From: Rossellomorea aquimaris
Lineage (GTDB): Bacteria; Bacillota; Bacilli; Bacillales; Bacillaceae_B
Length of the DNA: 64,000 bases
Assembly (NCBI RefSeq): GCF_020172085.1
Contig: NZ_JAIVAT010000011.1
Span: 1 to 64,000, forward strand
Direction of reading: 5' to 3'
In this document: positions 41,336 through 49,843 of the stretch, one piece after another
Numbering within the stretch: the stretch's first letter is position 1
Layout of the letters: each line of letters opens with the position of its first letter
The notes under the pieces: model-generated
Databases searched by the model: none
What the model was told of the DNA's origin: nothing
Seen by the model: only the letters and a program-made list of their open reading frames with translations
Program-made: the position numbers and the translations under genes

Positions 41336-42664
41336 ATGGCTAAGAAAGATCAATGGACTTCTAAGTTAGGCTTTATTCTGGCAGCGGCAGGTTCCGCAAT
41401 CGGGCTCGGCGCCATCTGGAAATTCCCTTATATGGCTGGTGCGAATGGTGGGGGTGTTTTCTTCTTGCTCTTTATTCTATTTACTGTATTAATCGGAGCC
41501 CCCATTCTTCTCGCTGAATTTGTCATCGGGAGGCGTGCAGGCGCAGATGCCGTCACTTCATATAAAATACTGGCCCCAAATTCGAAATGGCACTGGATCG
41601 GTTATCTGGGCACTGTAGTGTCTTTCATCATCCTATCCTTTTACAGTGTAGTCGGGGGATGGATTCTTTCCTATTTGGCCAGAAGTTTGACAGGCTCCCT
41701 GAGCGGAATGTCTCAAGAACAGTATGGGGCATTGTTTGAAAGTATCATAGCAAACCCTAAAGAAGTGATGATTGCCCAGTTCGCCTTTATCGTCCTCACC
41801 ATTCTTGTTGTACAAGGCGGGATCCAAAAAGGGATTGAACGTGCTAGCCGATATATGATGCCGGCATTATTCATCTTATTTATTATTCTGGTGATTCGAT
41901 CTCTGACGCTTGAAGGCGCGATGGAAGGGGTCCGCTTCCTGTTGCTCCCGGATTGGAGTTACTTAAACGGGGAAACGGTTTTACTTGCGTTAGGTCAGGC
42001 ATTCTTCGCTTTAACTGTGGGTCTTTCCGTCATGGTGACGTATGCATCCTATCTATCGAAAGAGGACAGCATGCCAAGGTCCGCCATCAGTGTTTCAGGA
42101 CTGAATATCTTTATCTCATTACTTGCTGGACTGGTCATTTTCCCGGCCGTATATGCTCTAGGTTTTAAGCCAGATGAAGGTCCCGGGATTGCCTTTGTCG
42201 TCCTTCCCGCCGTCTTCAATGAGATGGCCTTTGGGGGCATATTCTTAACTGTATTTTTGATCCTGTTATTGTTTGCCACCCTGACATCGGCCTTCTCCAT
42301 CCTCGAGATCGGGGTAGCTGCCCTATCAAAAGGAAATCAGAAGAAGCGAATGCCTTTTACGTGGCTGATCGGGATCCTAGTATTCATCGCAGGTATCCCG
42401 AGTGCCCTGTCATTTGGTGTTTTCGATGAATTCCTTATCGGAGGAAAGAACTTTTTTGACTTTGCCGATTATATCACGAGTAATTTCGGCTTACCGATAG
42501 GAGCATTACTCATTTCTATTTTCGTATCGTACCGTTTAAAGCGCGAGGACGTCTGGAACGAACTTCAATCAGGTTCATCCATATCCACCGGCCTCTTCAA
42601 CAGCTGGATCTTCCTCCTGCGCTACATCGTACCAGTAGCCATCGTACTCGTTTTCTTATCATGA
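41336..42664 (+). CDS. sodium-dependent transporter, NSS family
   Basis: 442 residues, eleven helices, YocR/YhdH/MhsT type of the neurotransmitter:sodium symporters. The first helix carries the sodium-site signature GFILAAAGSAIGLGAIWKFP, and helix 6 has LLALGQAFFALTVGLSVMVT. Members import amino acids (for example tryptophan in MhsT) with sodium. Fits the sodium-cycling theme set by mrp and yuiF. RBS AAAGGAGG. Substrate unknown. Confidence 0.92.
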   Translation: MAKKDQWTSKLGFILAAAGSAIGLGAIWKFPYMAGANGGGVFFLLFILFTVLIGAPILLAEFVIGRRAGADAVTSYKILAPNSKWHWIGYLGTVVSFIILSFYSVVGGWILSYLARSLTGSLSGMSQEQYGALFESIIANPKEVMIAQFAFIVLTILVVQGGIQKGIERASRYMMPALFILFIILVIRSLTLEGAMEGVRFLLLPDWSYLNGETVLLALGQAFFALTVGLSVMVTYASYLSKEDSMPRSAISVSGLNIFISLLAGLVIFPAVYALGFKPDEGPGIAFVVLPAVFNEMAFGGIFLTVFLILLLFATLTSAFSILEIGVAALSKGNQKKRMPFTWLIGILVFIAGIPSALSFGVFDEFLIGGKNFFDFADYITSNFGLPIGALLISIFVSYRLKREDVWNELQSGSSISTGLFNSWIFLLRYIVPVAIVLVFLS

Positions 42665-42668
42665 ATCT

Positions 42669-42705
42669 AAGAGGTCCGTCCCTCAGTTTGAGGGACGGAC
42701 CTCTT
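42669..42705 (+). terminator. terminator of the NSS gene, GGTCCGTCC family
   Basis: 17-bp perfect arms AAGAGGTCCGTCCCTCA and complement around a GTT loop, followed by ATTTATTT. Shares the GAGGTCCGTCC core with hairpins at 27211 and 49798. Confidence 0.85.
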
Positions 42706-42805
42706 ATTTATTTAACATTTTGTTCACGTATTCCCGGGCTAATTTTTTCCAAATGGTGATACACTATAGATATAAGGAAGGAATTTTATGAGGAGGGACT
42801 TTGGC

Positions 42806-43177
42806 ATGTCACATTTTGGTCAGAATCTGAAACGAGTAAGAGAAGAGCGTAAATTGTCTCAGCAGGAACTTGCATTACGGGCAAGATTGGGTACGCAAAC
42901 GATTGAAAAATATGAATCCGATTTGCAAATCCCTGATACACAAACGATTCTTAAACTTTCCACCGTTCTCGATATCCCCGCTTCCGAACTCATGGAACGG
43001 GAAATGAAAGAATATCCTCCTGCAGGGATCGATACAGAAATGGAGCAGCTGATCAAGGAATTGGGACCCAAACGAACAAAGCTCATCCTTCGCAAAGCCA
43101 AAGAATTCACAGAGGAAGATTTTCTGCGCGTGATGCAAATGCTCTATGAATTGAAATATGAAAAAAGCGAATCATAA
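42806..43177 (+). CDS. XRE-family helix-turn-helix regulator
   Basis: 123 residues from the ATG at 42806, 9 nt after AGGAGG; the ATG 18 nt earlier would put that site in the coding region. Lambda-repressor-type HTH at residues 5-60 (FGQNLKRVREERKLSQQELA, TQTIEKYESDLQIPDTQTIL). The C-terminal half (ELGPKRTKLILRKAKEFTEEDF) is helical, probably for dimerisation. Single gene with own terminator; targets unknown. Confidence 0.88.
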   Translation: MSHFGQNLKRVREERKLSQQELALRARLGTQTIEKYESDLQIPDTQTILKLSTVLDIPASELMEREMKEYPPAGIDTEMEQLIKELGPKRTKLILRKAKEFTEEDFLRVMQMLYELKYEKSES

Positions 43178-43269
43178 AAACTTTTATAAAAGTAATGTAT
43201 AAAAAGAAAAAAGGGCGGACATACTGAAAATAAGCTTTCTAAGTATTCCCCCTTTTGTTTTCATTTGTT

Positions 43270-43300
43270 GGACGATCATGGTATCGTCCTATTTTTTTTG
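43270..43300 (+). terminator. terminator of the XRE regulator gene
   Basis: GGACGAT and ATCGTCC with a CATGGT loop, followed by TATTTTTTTT. It lies 92 bp after the stop codon. Confidence 0.75.
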
Positions 43301-43310
43301 TCTAAATAAA

Positions 43311-43348
43311 GGCGCCAGGCACCAATATTCGGATTGGTACCCGGCGCC
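43311..43348 (-). terminator. hairpin after alaT, CCAGGYACC family
   Basis: GGCGCCAGGCACCAAT and ATTGGTACCCGGCGCC, 16-bp arms with two mismatches. On the minus strand TTTATTTAG follows, 14 bp past the alaT stop. Resembles the hairpin at 47452. Confidence 0.65.
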
Positions 43349-43362
43349 CCTTTCATGTTCTT

Positions 43363-44532
43363 TTAACTGTGATTCTCCACGAACCGCTTGATCCGTTTCA
43401 CAGCCTCCTGCAATTGTTCCATGCTTGATGCATAAGAGCAGCGAACATACCCTTCCCCGCCTTTACCGAACACATTTCCGGGTACAACCGCCACTTTCTC
43501 TTCCATCAATAGCTTTTCTGCAAATTCTTCTGAAGACATCCCCGTTTTTTGAATGGATGGAAACGCATAGAATGCCCCACCAGGTGTATGGCAGGTTAAT
43601 CCACATTCATTCAGGGAATCTACGAAATAGTGACGGCGATGACGATAACTTCTCTTCATTTCCATCACATCGTCCATTCCTTTATCCAGTGCCTCGACCG
43701 CTGCGTATTGAGCAGGTGTAGACGCACACATCATAGCGTACTGATGGATCTTCAATAAGGAAGAGGCAATCTCGACAGGGGCACATATATAGCCCAGTCT
43801 CCAGCCCGTCATGGCAAACCCTTTCGAAAAGCCGTTGATAACGATGGTCCTTTTCCTCATTTCTTCTAAAGAGGCGATCGACACATGATGATGATCATAG
43901 GCAAGCTCCGAATAGATTTCATCTGAAAACACGACAAGATCATGTTTTCGGATGACTTTAGCCAGGCTTTCTAAATTCTCCCGTTCAAGGACCGTCCCTG
44001 TTGGATTGTTAGGGGAACAAAGCAACACAGCTTTTGTCCGGGGAGTGATTGCTTCTTCCAATTCTTCTGCTGTTACCTTGAAACCATTTTCCGGCTTGGT
44101 TTCTACGGTAACAGGTACACCTCCCGCCAATTGTACAAGAGGTACGTATGAGACGAACCCCGGCTCCACTACAATCACTTCATCCCCCTGATCGATGATG
44201 GCCCTCATACTGATATCCAATGCCTGAGAAGCCCCTACCGTCACGATGATTTCCGTTTTCGGATCATAGTCAACTGAGTATCCATTTTTCATATATGTCG
44301 CTATTTTCTCCCTGAGTTCAAGAAGCCCGGCGTTTGCAGTGTAGGAAGTATATCCCTGTTCCAACGAAAGGATTGCTGCCTCCCTCACTGTCCATGAAGT
44401 GACAAAATCAGGTTCCCCAACCCCCAGTGAAATGACACCTTCCATATTAGCTGCCAGGTCGAAGAATTTTCTGATTCCAGAAGGCTTCAGGTTTTTCACA
44501 GATTGCGCTATGTACGATGTCTTGGTTGTCAT
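43363..44532 (-). CDS. alaT: alanine-type aminotransferase
   Basis: 389 residues, class I PLP aminotransferase matching YugH/AlaT of B. subtilis in length and position. Motifs: CSPNNPTGTVLE, VFSDEIYSELAYDHHH and the PLP-Lys segment INGFSKGFAMTGWRLGYIC. Expected to make alanine from pyruvate and glutamate. Overlaps alaR by 4 nt (ATGA), so both are translated together. Confidence 0.92.
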   Translation of the reverse strand: MTTKTSYIAQSVKNLKPSGIRKFFDLAANMEGVISLGVGEPDFVTSWTVREAAILSLEQGYTSYTANAGLLELREKIATYMKNGYSVDYDPKTEIIVTVGASQALDISMRAIIDQGDEVIVVEPGFVSYVPLVQLAGGVPVTVETKPENGFKVTAEELEEAITPRTKAVLLCSPNNPTGTVLERENLESLAKVIRKHDLVVFSDEIYSELAYDHHHVSIASLEEMRKRTIVINGFSKGFAMTGWRLGYICAPVEIASSLLKIHQYAMMCASTPAQYAAVEALDKGMDDVMEMKRSYRHRRHYFVDSLNECGLTCHTPGGAFYAFPSIQKTGMSSEEFAEKLLMEEKVAVVPGNVFGKGGEGYVRCSYASSMEQLQEAVKRIKRFVENHS

Positions 44533-45029
44533 GGTGACACCACGATTCTTCTATCTTCTCCATGATCACCGAAAATCGTTCCATCATGCTTATATTTCTT
44601 TAATTGAAAATGAGTGGTCGTCGATAATACAGAATCCAGTGTCGATAGCTTTTCCGATACAAATGTAGCCACTTCATGCATGGATCTTCCCTCTACTGTA
44701 ACGGAAAGGTCATATGCACCAGACATCAAATAGACGCTTTTCACTTCTTTATAGCGGTATATACGGTGAGCCACTTCATCAAAGCCCACTCCCCTTTTTG
44801 GAGCCACTTTCACATCAATCATCGCCGTGACGCCTTCATGCCCTTCCACCTTTGACCAGTCCACAACCGAACTGTACCGTACGAGAACATTCTCTTTTTC
44901 CAGTTTTTCAACCGCTTCTTCAATGTCTTTGGTTGGCACTTGAAGCATTTTCCCTAAATCTTCAGTGGAAATCCTGGCATCCTTTTGTAAAATCCTTAAT
45001 AAATCAAGCTCCATTTCTCTCAGTTGCAT
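44529..45029 (-). CDS. alaR: Lrp/AsnC-family regulator
   Basis: 166 residues: N-terminal winged helix (LDLLRILQKDARISTEDLGK) and C-terminal RAM ligand-binding domain (VKSVYLMSGAYDLSVTVEG). Equivalent of YugG/AlaR, the positive regulator of alaT in B. subtilis. Leader gene of the alaR-alaT operon. Confidence 0.92.
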   Translation of the reverse strand: MQLREMELDLLRILQKDARISTEDLGKMLQVPTKDIEEAVEKLEKENVLVRYSSVVDWSKVEGHEGVTAMIDVKVAPKRGVGFDEVAHRIYRYKEVKSVYLMSGAYDLSVTVEGRSMHEVATFVSEKLSTLDSVLSTTTHFQLKKYKHDGTIFGDHGEDRRIVVSP

Positions 45030-45062
45030 TCTGCTTCCTCCTCATCACCACTAAATGGTTTT

Positions 45063-45071
45063 ATTATATCA
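45063..45071 (-). promoter_or_regulatory. extended -10 promoter of alaR-alaT
   Basis: On the minus strand TGATATAAT, a perfect -10 with the TGn extension, about 35 bp before the alaR start. No good -35. Confidence 0.5.
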
Positions 45072-45208
45072 GAAGTCACACATAAGAAAAGAGGCAGTGT
45101 TATGTTCCCCAATCAGAGGATGGGATATGTTACAACTTTCGAAACGAGGTGTTAATTGAGAAAATACGGGTAAAATATCTGTACATCGACAGAGAGGAGA
45201 AATGAGGT

Positions 45209-46117
45209 ATGAAAGAACTGGATTTTGCCAAAGTGGTTGAGGTGAATGGTGCAAATGTTTACTTTGAGCACCATGAGCATCCTACTTCCTCTGAAACATT
45301 CGTCCTTCTCCATGGTTTCCTCTCCTCAACCTTTAGCTTCAGGCGGCTAACTCCTCTTTTAAAAGAGAATTATAATGTCATTTCCATTGATCTCCCTCCC
45401 TTTGGGAACAGCGGGAAGCACAATCGGTTTACGTACTCTTATGAAAACCTGGCCAACACGGTCATCGCCTTATTGGAATACCTAAAAGTAAGCAATGTTC
45501 ACTTGACGGGTCATTCCATGGGTGGGCAGATCGCATTAAACGTTATGAAAAAAGCCCCTTCCCTAGTAGAAAAAGGCGTTCTCTTATGCAGTTCAGGATA
45601 CTTGAAGAGGATGAATTGGCCCATTACGATGTTGAGCCACATCCCATTTTTCCATCTTTATGTAAAACTGTGGCTTACCCGTTCCGGGGTGCGAAATAAC
45701 CTAGAAAACGTCGTGCATGATTCTACTTTAATCGATGATGAAATGATGTTTGGTTATCTGAAGCCTTTCCTGGAGGATGATATCTTCAAGGCCTTGACGA
45801 GGATGATCCGGGACCGTGAAGGGGATCTATCGGTGAACGACCTAAAAAACATCCAAACCCCCTGCCTTCTTGTTTGGGGAGAGCATGACAGGGTAGTGCC
45901 TTTGTCAACAGGGCACAGGCTGAATGAGGATATCCCGAACTCGAAGCTGGTGGTCCTGAAAGAAACGGGTCACCTCGTCCCAGAAGAAAAGCCAACGGAA
46001 GTATTGGAGCATATTTATGCATTTATCTCTTCAACTGAAGAAGCAGTTTCGGATGAAGCTCACTCTGAACCACTATTTCAAAATGGACTATCCCAAACGC
46101 TTATTTCTGAAACGTAG
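45209..46117 (+). CDS. yugF: alpha/beta hydrolase, YugF type
   Basis: 302 residues. Catalytic triad visible: Ser in LTGHSMGGQIAL (residue ~108), Asp in VWGEHDRVVPLS, His in KETGHLVPEEKP; oxyanion loop LLHGFLSSTFSFR. The substrate is unknown. It has a C-terminal tail of about 30 residues after the hydrolase fold (AVSDEAHSEPLFQNGLSQTL). Neighbour of alaRT and patB as in B. subtilis. Confidence 0.9.
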   Translation: MKELDFAKVVEVNGANVYFEHHEHPTSSETFVLLHGFLSSTFSFRRLTPLLKENYNVISIDLPPFGNSGKHNRFTYSYENLANTVIALLEYLKVSNVHLTGHSMGGQIALNVMKKAPSLVEKGVLLCSSGYLKRMNWPITMLSHIPFFHLYVKLWLTRSGVRNNLENVVHDSTLIDDEMMFGYLKPFLEDDIFKALTRMIRDREGDLSVNDLKNIQTPCLLVWGEHDRVVPLSTGHRLNEDIPNSKLVVLKETGHLVPEEKPTEVLEHIYAFISSTEEAVSDEAHSEPLFQNGLSQTLISET

Positions 46118-46252
46118 GGAGAAGTCCCTTTTTTCTTTCTTATTTGTTTTTGAAGATGCTTATCAGTAAAGATGCTAAACATATGATTTCCATCTTTATC
46201 GTTTCCATCATATGATTAGACTATAAATACATAATGGAAAGGGGATTTTCCG

Positions 46253-47416
46253 ATGAGCAAATTTGAAGAAATCATTGACCGTAGAGGGTCATCCTCTGTT
46301 AAATGGGATCTAACCAAAACAGTGTTTGGAAGAGACGATGTCCTCCCGATGTGGGTGGCAGACATGGATTTCCTGCCTCCAAAGGACGTGTTGGGGGCAC
46401 TTAAGAACAGGCTGGAGCACGGAATCTTCGGCTACACCTTTGTAGGGGATTTGACAGCCGACAGTATCAAAGACTGGATGAAAAGGCGACATGGGTGGGA
46501 AATAGACAAAACATGGCTGCAATACAGCCCAGGAGTCGTCCCTGCCATCTCAACCATTATCCAGGCACTCACTGAACCATCCGATAAAGTACTGGTCCAA
46601 TCACCGGTATACACCCCTTTTTTCTCCCTGGTAGAAGACAATGGCCGGGAAATCGTGAATACTCAATTGGAGTATCATGACGGAAACTATTCCATTGATT
46701 TTCAAGCTTTTGAAGAATCCCTTAAAACCGGAGTGAAGCTATTCCTCCTTTGCAACCCTCACAATCCGAGCGGACGGGTATGGAAGAAGGAAGAACTCAC
46801 CAAGATGGCTGAACTATGTCAGAAATACAACGTGGTGATTGTGTCAGATGAGATTCATTCTGATTTAGTTTATAAAAGCCACACCCATACTCCACTTGCA
46901 ACACTAAATGATACTTTTCGTGATATGACCATTACCTGCATTGCTCCAAGCAAGACGTTCAATCTTGCCGGGTTACAGGCATCAGCCATGATCACACCCA
47001 ATCCGGATATCCGGGAAAAAATCGCTTCTATTCATAGGAAGCAGGGATTCTTCACCCTCAATACGTTTGGAATCATAGGAATGGAAGCAGCCTATCGTCA
47101 TGGAGAAGAATGGCTGGAAGAAATCCTGGAATATCTGCAGGAAAATGTCAGAGTGACGAAGGACTTTCTTGAAGAACATCTTCCCGAATTGAAGCTTGTT
47201 GATCCTGAAGGGACTTATTTACTTTGGATTGATTGTACGAAATTGGAATTATCCGATGAGGATTTGAAAAACCGATTGCTGGATAAAGGAAAGCTCGCAT
47301 TGGAACCCGGTACGAAATACGGACCGGGAGGGGAAGGCTTTGTCCGGATGAATATTGCTTGTCCACGAAAGACGCTTCTAGATGGGTTGGAAAGATTAAA
47401 GGCCGCACTCGAATAA
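46253..47416 (+). CDS. patB: PLP-dependent C-S lyase (PatB/MalY)
   Basis: 387 residues, the length of B. subtilis PatB. Cleaves cystathionine or other cysteine S-conjugates. Start EIIDRRGSSSVKWD, MWVADMDF, NPHNPSGRVWKKEEL, SDEIHSDLVY and the PLP-Lys segment IAPSKTFNLAGLQAS are characteristic of the MalY/PatB group. RBS AAAGGGG. In B. subtilis kinB follows patB; here a superoxide dismutase gene faces it instead. Confidence 0.94.
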   Translation: MSKFEEIIDRRGSSSVKWDLTKTVFGRDDVLPMWVADMDFLPPKDVLGALKNRLEHGIFGYTFVGDLTADSIKDWMKRRHGWEIDKTWLQYSPGVVPAISTIIQALTEPSDKVLVQSPVYTPFFSLVEDNGREIVNTQLEYHDGNYSIDFQAFEESLKTGVKLFLLCNPHNPSGRVWKKEELTKMAELCQKYNVVIVSDEIHSDLVYKSHTHTPLATLNDTFRDMTITCIAPSKTFNLAGLQASAMITPNPDIREKIASIHRKQGFFTLNTFGIIGMEAAYRHGEEWLEEILEYLQENVRVTKDFLEEHLPELKLVDPEGTYLLWIDCTKLELSDEDLKNRLLDKGKLALEPGTKYGPGGEGFVRMNIACPRKTLLDGLERLKAALE

Positions 47417-47451
47417 GGTGAATGTCTATCTTGAGAGTGCCCTGAATAAAA

Positions 47452-47494
47452 AAATGTACCAGGTACAATCGATCCGATTGTACCTGGTACATTT
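47452..47494. terminator. hairpin after patB, CCAGGYACC family (bidirectional)
   Basis: 20-bp perfect arms AAATGTACCAGGTACAATCG and complement around a 3-nt loop, followed by TTT. Ends both convergent genes (patB and sodC). Confidence 0.82.
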
Positions 47495-47514
47495 TTATGC
47501 CTAACCGTCTATTA

Positions 47515-48042
47515 TTATTTTTTATCACTCTTAATCACTCCGCAAGCAATTCGCTTCCCAGAGTCTCCAGAAGGCTGTGTCATTCCATCATCCTTGTTTT
47601 CATCGATGATAAGTGAGGTTCCATCTTTAGTGAATAGCGATGTTTTCCCCTTAGATAACGTAACCATCGGTGCCATGAGTGTCACCTTCACAGTTCCGTC
47701 ATCCCCTACGATGAGGTTCGGGAGATCACCGCCGTGAGCACCTTCAGGATGAAGCAGTCCATGTTTCGTGTCATCCGGATTAAAATGGTTATCCGCCGAC
47801 ACAAAGTCCGGTCGCTTGCATACCCCTTTTTCATGGATGTGAATGCCATGCTCACCAGGTGGCAGCCCTTCGAGGTCCAACCCGATTTCCACTCCGTCTG
47901 ATTGATCCTGCAGTGTTGCTTTACCAAGGGCGTCACCGTTCTCATTTTTCATTTCTACTTCCACTTTTTTAGGATTTTCAATGGCACATCCACTGGCTAA
48001 GACTGTCACCATGATGATATATAATAGGGATGATTTTTTCAT
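47515..48042 (-). CDS. sodC: Cu/Zn superoxide dismutase-like lipoprotein
   Basis: 175 residues from the ATG at 48042 with GGAGG 9 nt upstream. Signal peptide with lipobox ASGC (lipidated Cys ~19). SODC fold with metal ligands HGIHIHEKG, NHFNPDDTKHG, HPEGAHGGDLPN; disulphide Cys in EKGVC and IACGVI. All expected copper and zinc ligands appear to be present, unlike some inactive Bacillus YojM homologues that lack a copper ligand. Protects the outer envelope from superoxide. Its position in place of kinB is notable. Confidence 0.9.
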   Translation of the reverse strand: MKKSSLLYIIMVTVLASGCAIENPKKVEVEMKNENGDALGKATLQDQSDGVEIGLDLEGLPPGEHGIHIHEKGVCKRPDFVSADNHFNPDDTKHGLLHPEGAHGGDLPNLIVGDDGTVKVTLMAPMVTLSKGKTSLFTKDGTSLIIDENKDDGMTQPSGDSGKRIACGVIKSDKK

Positions 48043-48139
48043 AATGCTCTTCCTCCAAATTTGCATACTCTTACACCATTGTTGACTCCCGCGGTGAAAA
48101 TTATTCGTACTTCTATAAAGGAAGTACAGCACCTAAATC

Positions 48140-48166
48140 AAAAAAAACACGCTCAAAGGCGTGTTT
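48140..48166 (-). terminator. terminator of the 66-residue membrane protein gene
   Basis: On the minus strand AAACACGC and GCGTGTTT followed by TTTTTTGA. Confidence 0.8.
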
Positions 48167-48177
48167 CGGTTTTATCA

Positions 48178-48378
48178 TCATTCTGTTCTCTTCTGAATCC
48201 TTGCTTCTTCTTCCATTTTCTTCGTTTTCAATTCTTCTCGCTTTGAAGCTTTCTGGATGATGCGGAATGTCAAGAGGGCAGCGATTACAAAGATGGCCAT
48301 CGTGATGGCGGCTGGGATATATTCTGTCTTATCTTCAGGAAAATAGAGAAATAAATTCAATACAAATGAAGAAAGCAT
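48178..48378 (-). CDS. single-pass membrane protein, unknown function
   Basis: 66 residues from the ATG at 48378, preceded by AAAGGAGC. A short N-terminal hydrophobic stretch, then a membrane helix (YIPAAITMAIFVIAALLTFR), then a strongly charged helical tail (KASKREELKTKKMEEEARI) that may be a coiled coil. No family recognised. Has its own terminator. Confidence 0.65.
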   Translation of the reverse strand: MLSSFVLNLFLYFPEDKTEYIPAAITMAIFVIAALLTFRIIQKASKREELKTKKMEEEARIQKRTE

Positions 48379-48528
48379 GGTAAGCTCCTTTCGAAAAACA
48401 AACTCTTTGTCCATTATAACAACACTGCAAAGGACAAACCAACTTCAATTGGTCACGTTTTTAACGATTTAATGAACGGTCATCCGACAATTTCCGAGGA
48501 AATACTCACTCATTCTCTCCATAAAAAA

Positions 48529-48559
48529 AGCTGCGAACCCATTAATGGGGTTCACAGCT
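48529..48559 (-). terminator. terminator of the cyclophilin gene
   Basis: On the minus strand AGCTGTGAACCCC and GGGTTCGCAGCT form a stem with one mismatch, followed by TTTTTTTATGG. Confidence 0.82.
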
Positions 48560-48568
48560 ATTCAACGA

Positions 48569-49300
48569 TTATTTTACAACTTTGATGTTCTTGATCACAA
48601 CATCTTCTTTCGGCAGATCGTTTGCGCCGACTTCTACATTCGCGATTTTATCCACAATGTCCATTCCGTCAACCACTTGTCCAAATACAGTGTGTTTTTG
48701 ATCCAGCCAAGGGGTACCGCCATTTTCCATGTATGCGTCGATGATTTCTGCCGGGAATCCCGCAGATTTCATTTGGTCTTCCAATTGCGGATCGATGTCA
48801 CTTTTTTGAACGATGAAGAATTGACTTCCATTCGTGTCAGGACCTGCATTGGCCATGGAAAGTGCACCGCGAAGATTGAATAATTCCGGTGAGAATTCAT
48901 CTTCAAATGATTCACCATAAATGCTTTCTCCACCCGTTCCGTTTCCGTTCGGGTCTCCACCTTGAATCATAAAGTCTTTGATGACACGATGGAATTTCAA
49001 TCCGTCATAATAGCCCTCTTCACTATGAGTGATAAAGTTTTCCACCGTTTTAGGCGCTTGCTCGGGGAATAATTTGATTTTGATGGTTCCCATTGATGTG
49101 TTCATTTCGACTAATTTTTCGTTTTCAGCAACTTCTGTCGTAAGCTGAGGATATGTCATATTTTCATCTCCTTTGGATTCTTCTGCAGTCTTCTCGTCTG
49201 CTTTCTGCTTATCTTTTGTGGTATCTCCTTTTTCTGTTTGTCCACAAGCAGCAAGGACTAAACCTAGTAAACATAGGATGACGATCATTAAACGCTTCAT
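48569..49300 (-). CDS. cyclophilin-type peptidyl-prolyl isomerase lipoprotein
   Basis: 243 residues. Lipobox LAAC (Cys ~19), then a 35-residue Lys/Glu-rich linker, then a cyclophilin domain: [22 protein letters not shown] with active-site Arg and Phe, NGSQFFIVQ, and [19 protein letters not shown]. Assists folding of exported proteins at the outer membrane face. Many Bacilli carry such lipidated PpiB-like proteins next to PrsA-type foldases. RBS GGAGGTAC. Confidence 0.92.
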   Translation of the reverse strand: MKRLMIVILCLLGLVLAACGQTEKGDTTKDKQKADEKTAEESKGDENMTYPQLTTEVAENEKLVEMNTSMGTIKIKLFPEQAPKTVENFITHSEEGYYDGLKFHRVIKDFMIQGGDPNGNGTGGESIYGESFEDEFSPELFNLRGALSMANAGPDTNGSQFFIVQKSDIDPQLEDQMKSAGFPAEIIDAYMENGGTPWLDQKHTVFGQVVDGMDIVDKIANVEVGANDLPKEDVVIKNIKVVK

Positions 49301-49395
49301 ATATGTACCTCCACATGTTACCTTTATAGTAGTTATTTCTCAGTTTCATTCTGTTTTCATTATAATAGAGATCGATGTAATAGAGGAGGTTTTTT

Positions 49396-49794
49396 ATGAA
49401 AAACATTCAAATTGGTGATTATGTCACAGCTTTTTATAAAACCGGTAAGTATATCGGGGAAGTCACGGGCGAACGCCCCGGTGCCTATGTGGTAAAGATC
49501 CTTGCTGTTCTAAAGCATCCCCGGCAAGGCGACTTGCACAATCCCCAAGAGGTGGACGTTCCCTTATTCCATGAACGTAAAGCCCTTGCACACGGTGAGC
49601 GCGCCAATATGCCCGAGAAAATGGTCAAACCATTTGATGGTGACGTCCCTGATTACAATGAAACCTTGATTCAAACCTACTTGACTCTAAAGAACGAACT
49701 CGAAAACGATGCTTCCCCTCATGCCCTAAAGAGTCTGGAAACCCTGCAATCCATTCAAAGGGAATACGAACTGATGTATAACCTCACATTTTAA
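49396..49794 (+). CDS. kapB: kinase-associated protein KapB
   Basis: 132 residues, close to B. subtilis KapB (about 128). Recognisable features: IGDYVTAFYKTGKYIGEV at the start and HERKALAHGERANMPEKMV. In B. subtilis KapB is required for KinB-driven entry into the sporulation phosphorelay. kinB is missing from the expected place next to it. RBS GAGGAGG. Confidence 0.9.
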   Translation: MKNIQIGDYVTAFYKTGKYIGEVTGERPGAYVVKILAVLKHPRQGDLHNPQEVDVPLFHERKALAHGERANMPEKMVKPFDGDVPDYNETLIQTYLTLKNELENDASPHALKSLETLQSIQREYELMYNLTF

Positions 49795-49797
49795 ACA

Positions 49798-49842
49798 AAG
49801 ACGAGGGACGGACCTTCAACGTGAAGGTCCGTCCCTCGTCTT
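49798..49842. terminator. bidirectional terminator kapB/kapD, GGTCCGTCC family
   Basis: 21-bp perfect arms with an ACG loop (49798-49818 and 49822-49842), the core being GAGGGACGGACCTTCA and complement. It touches both stop codons. Same core as hairpins at 27211 and 42669. Confidence 0.88.
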
Positions 49843-49843
49843 G

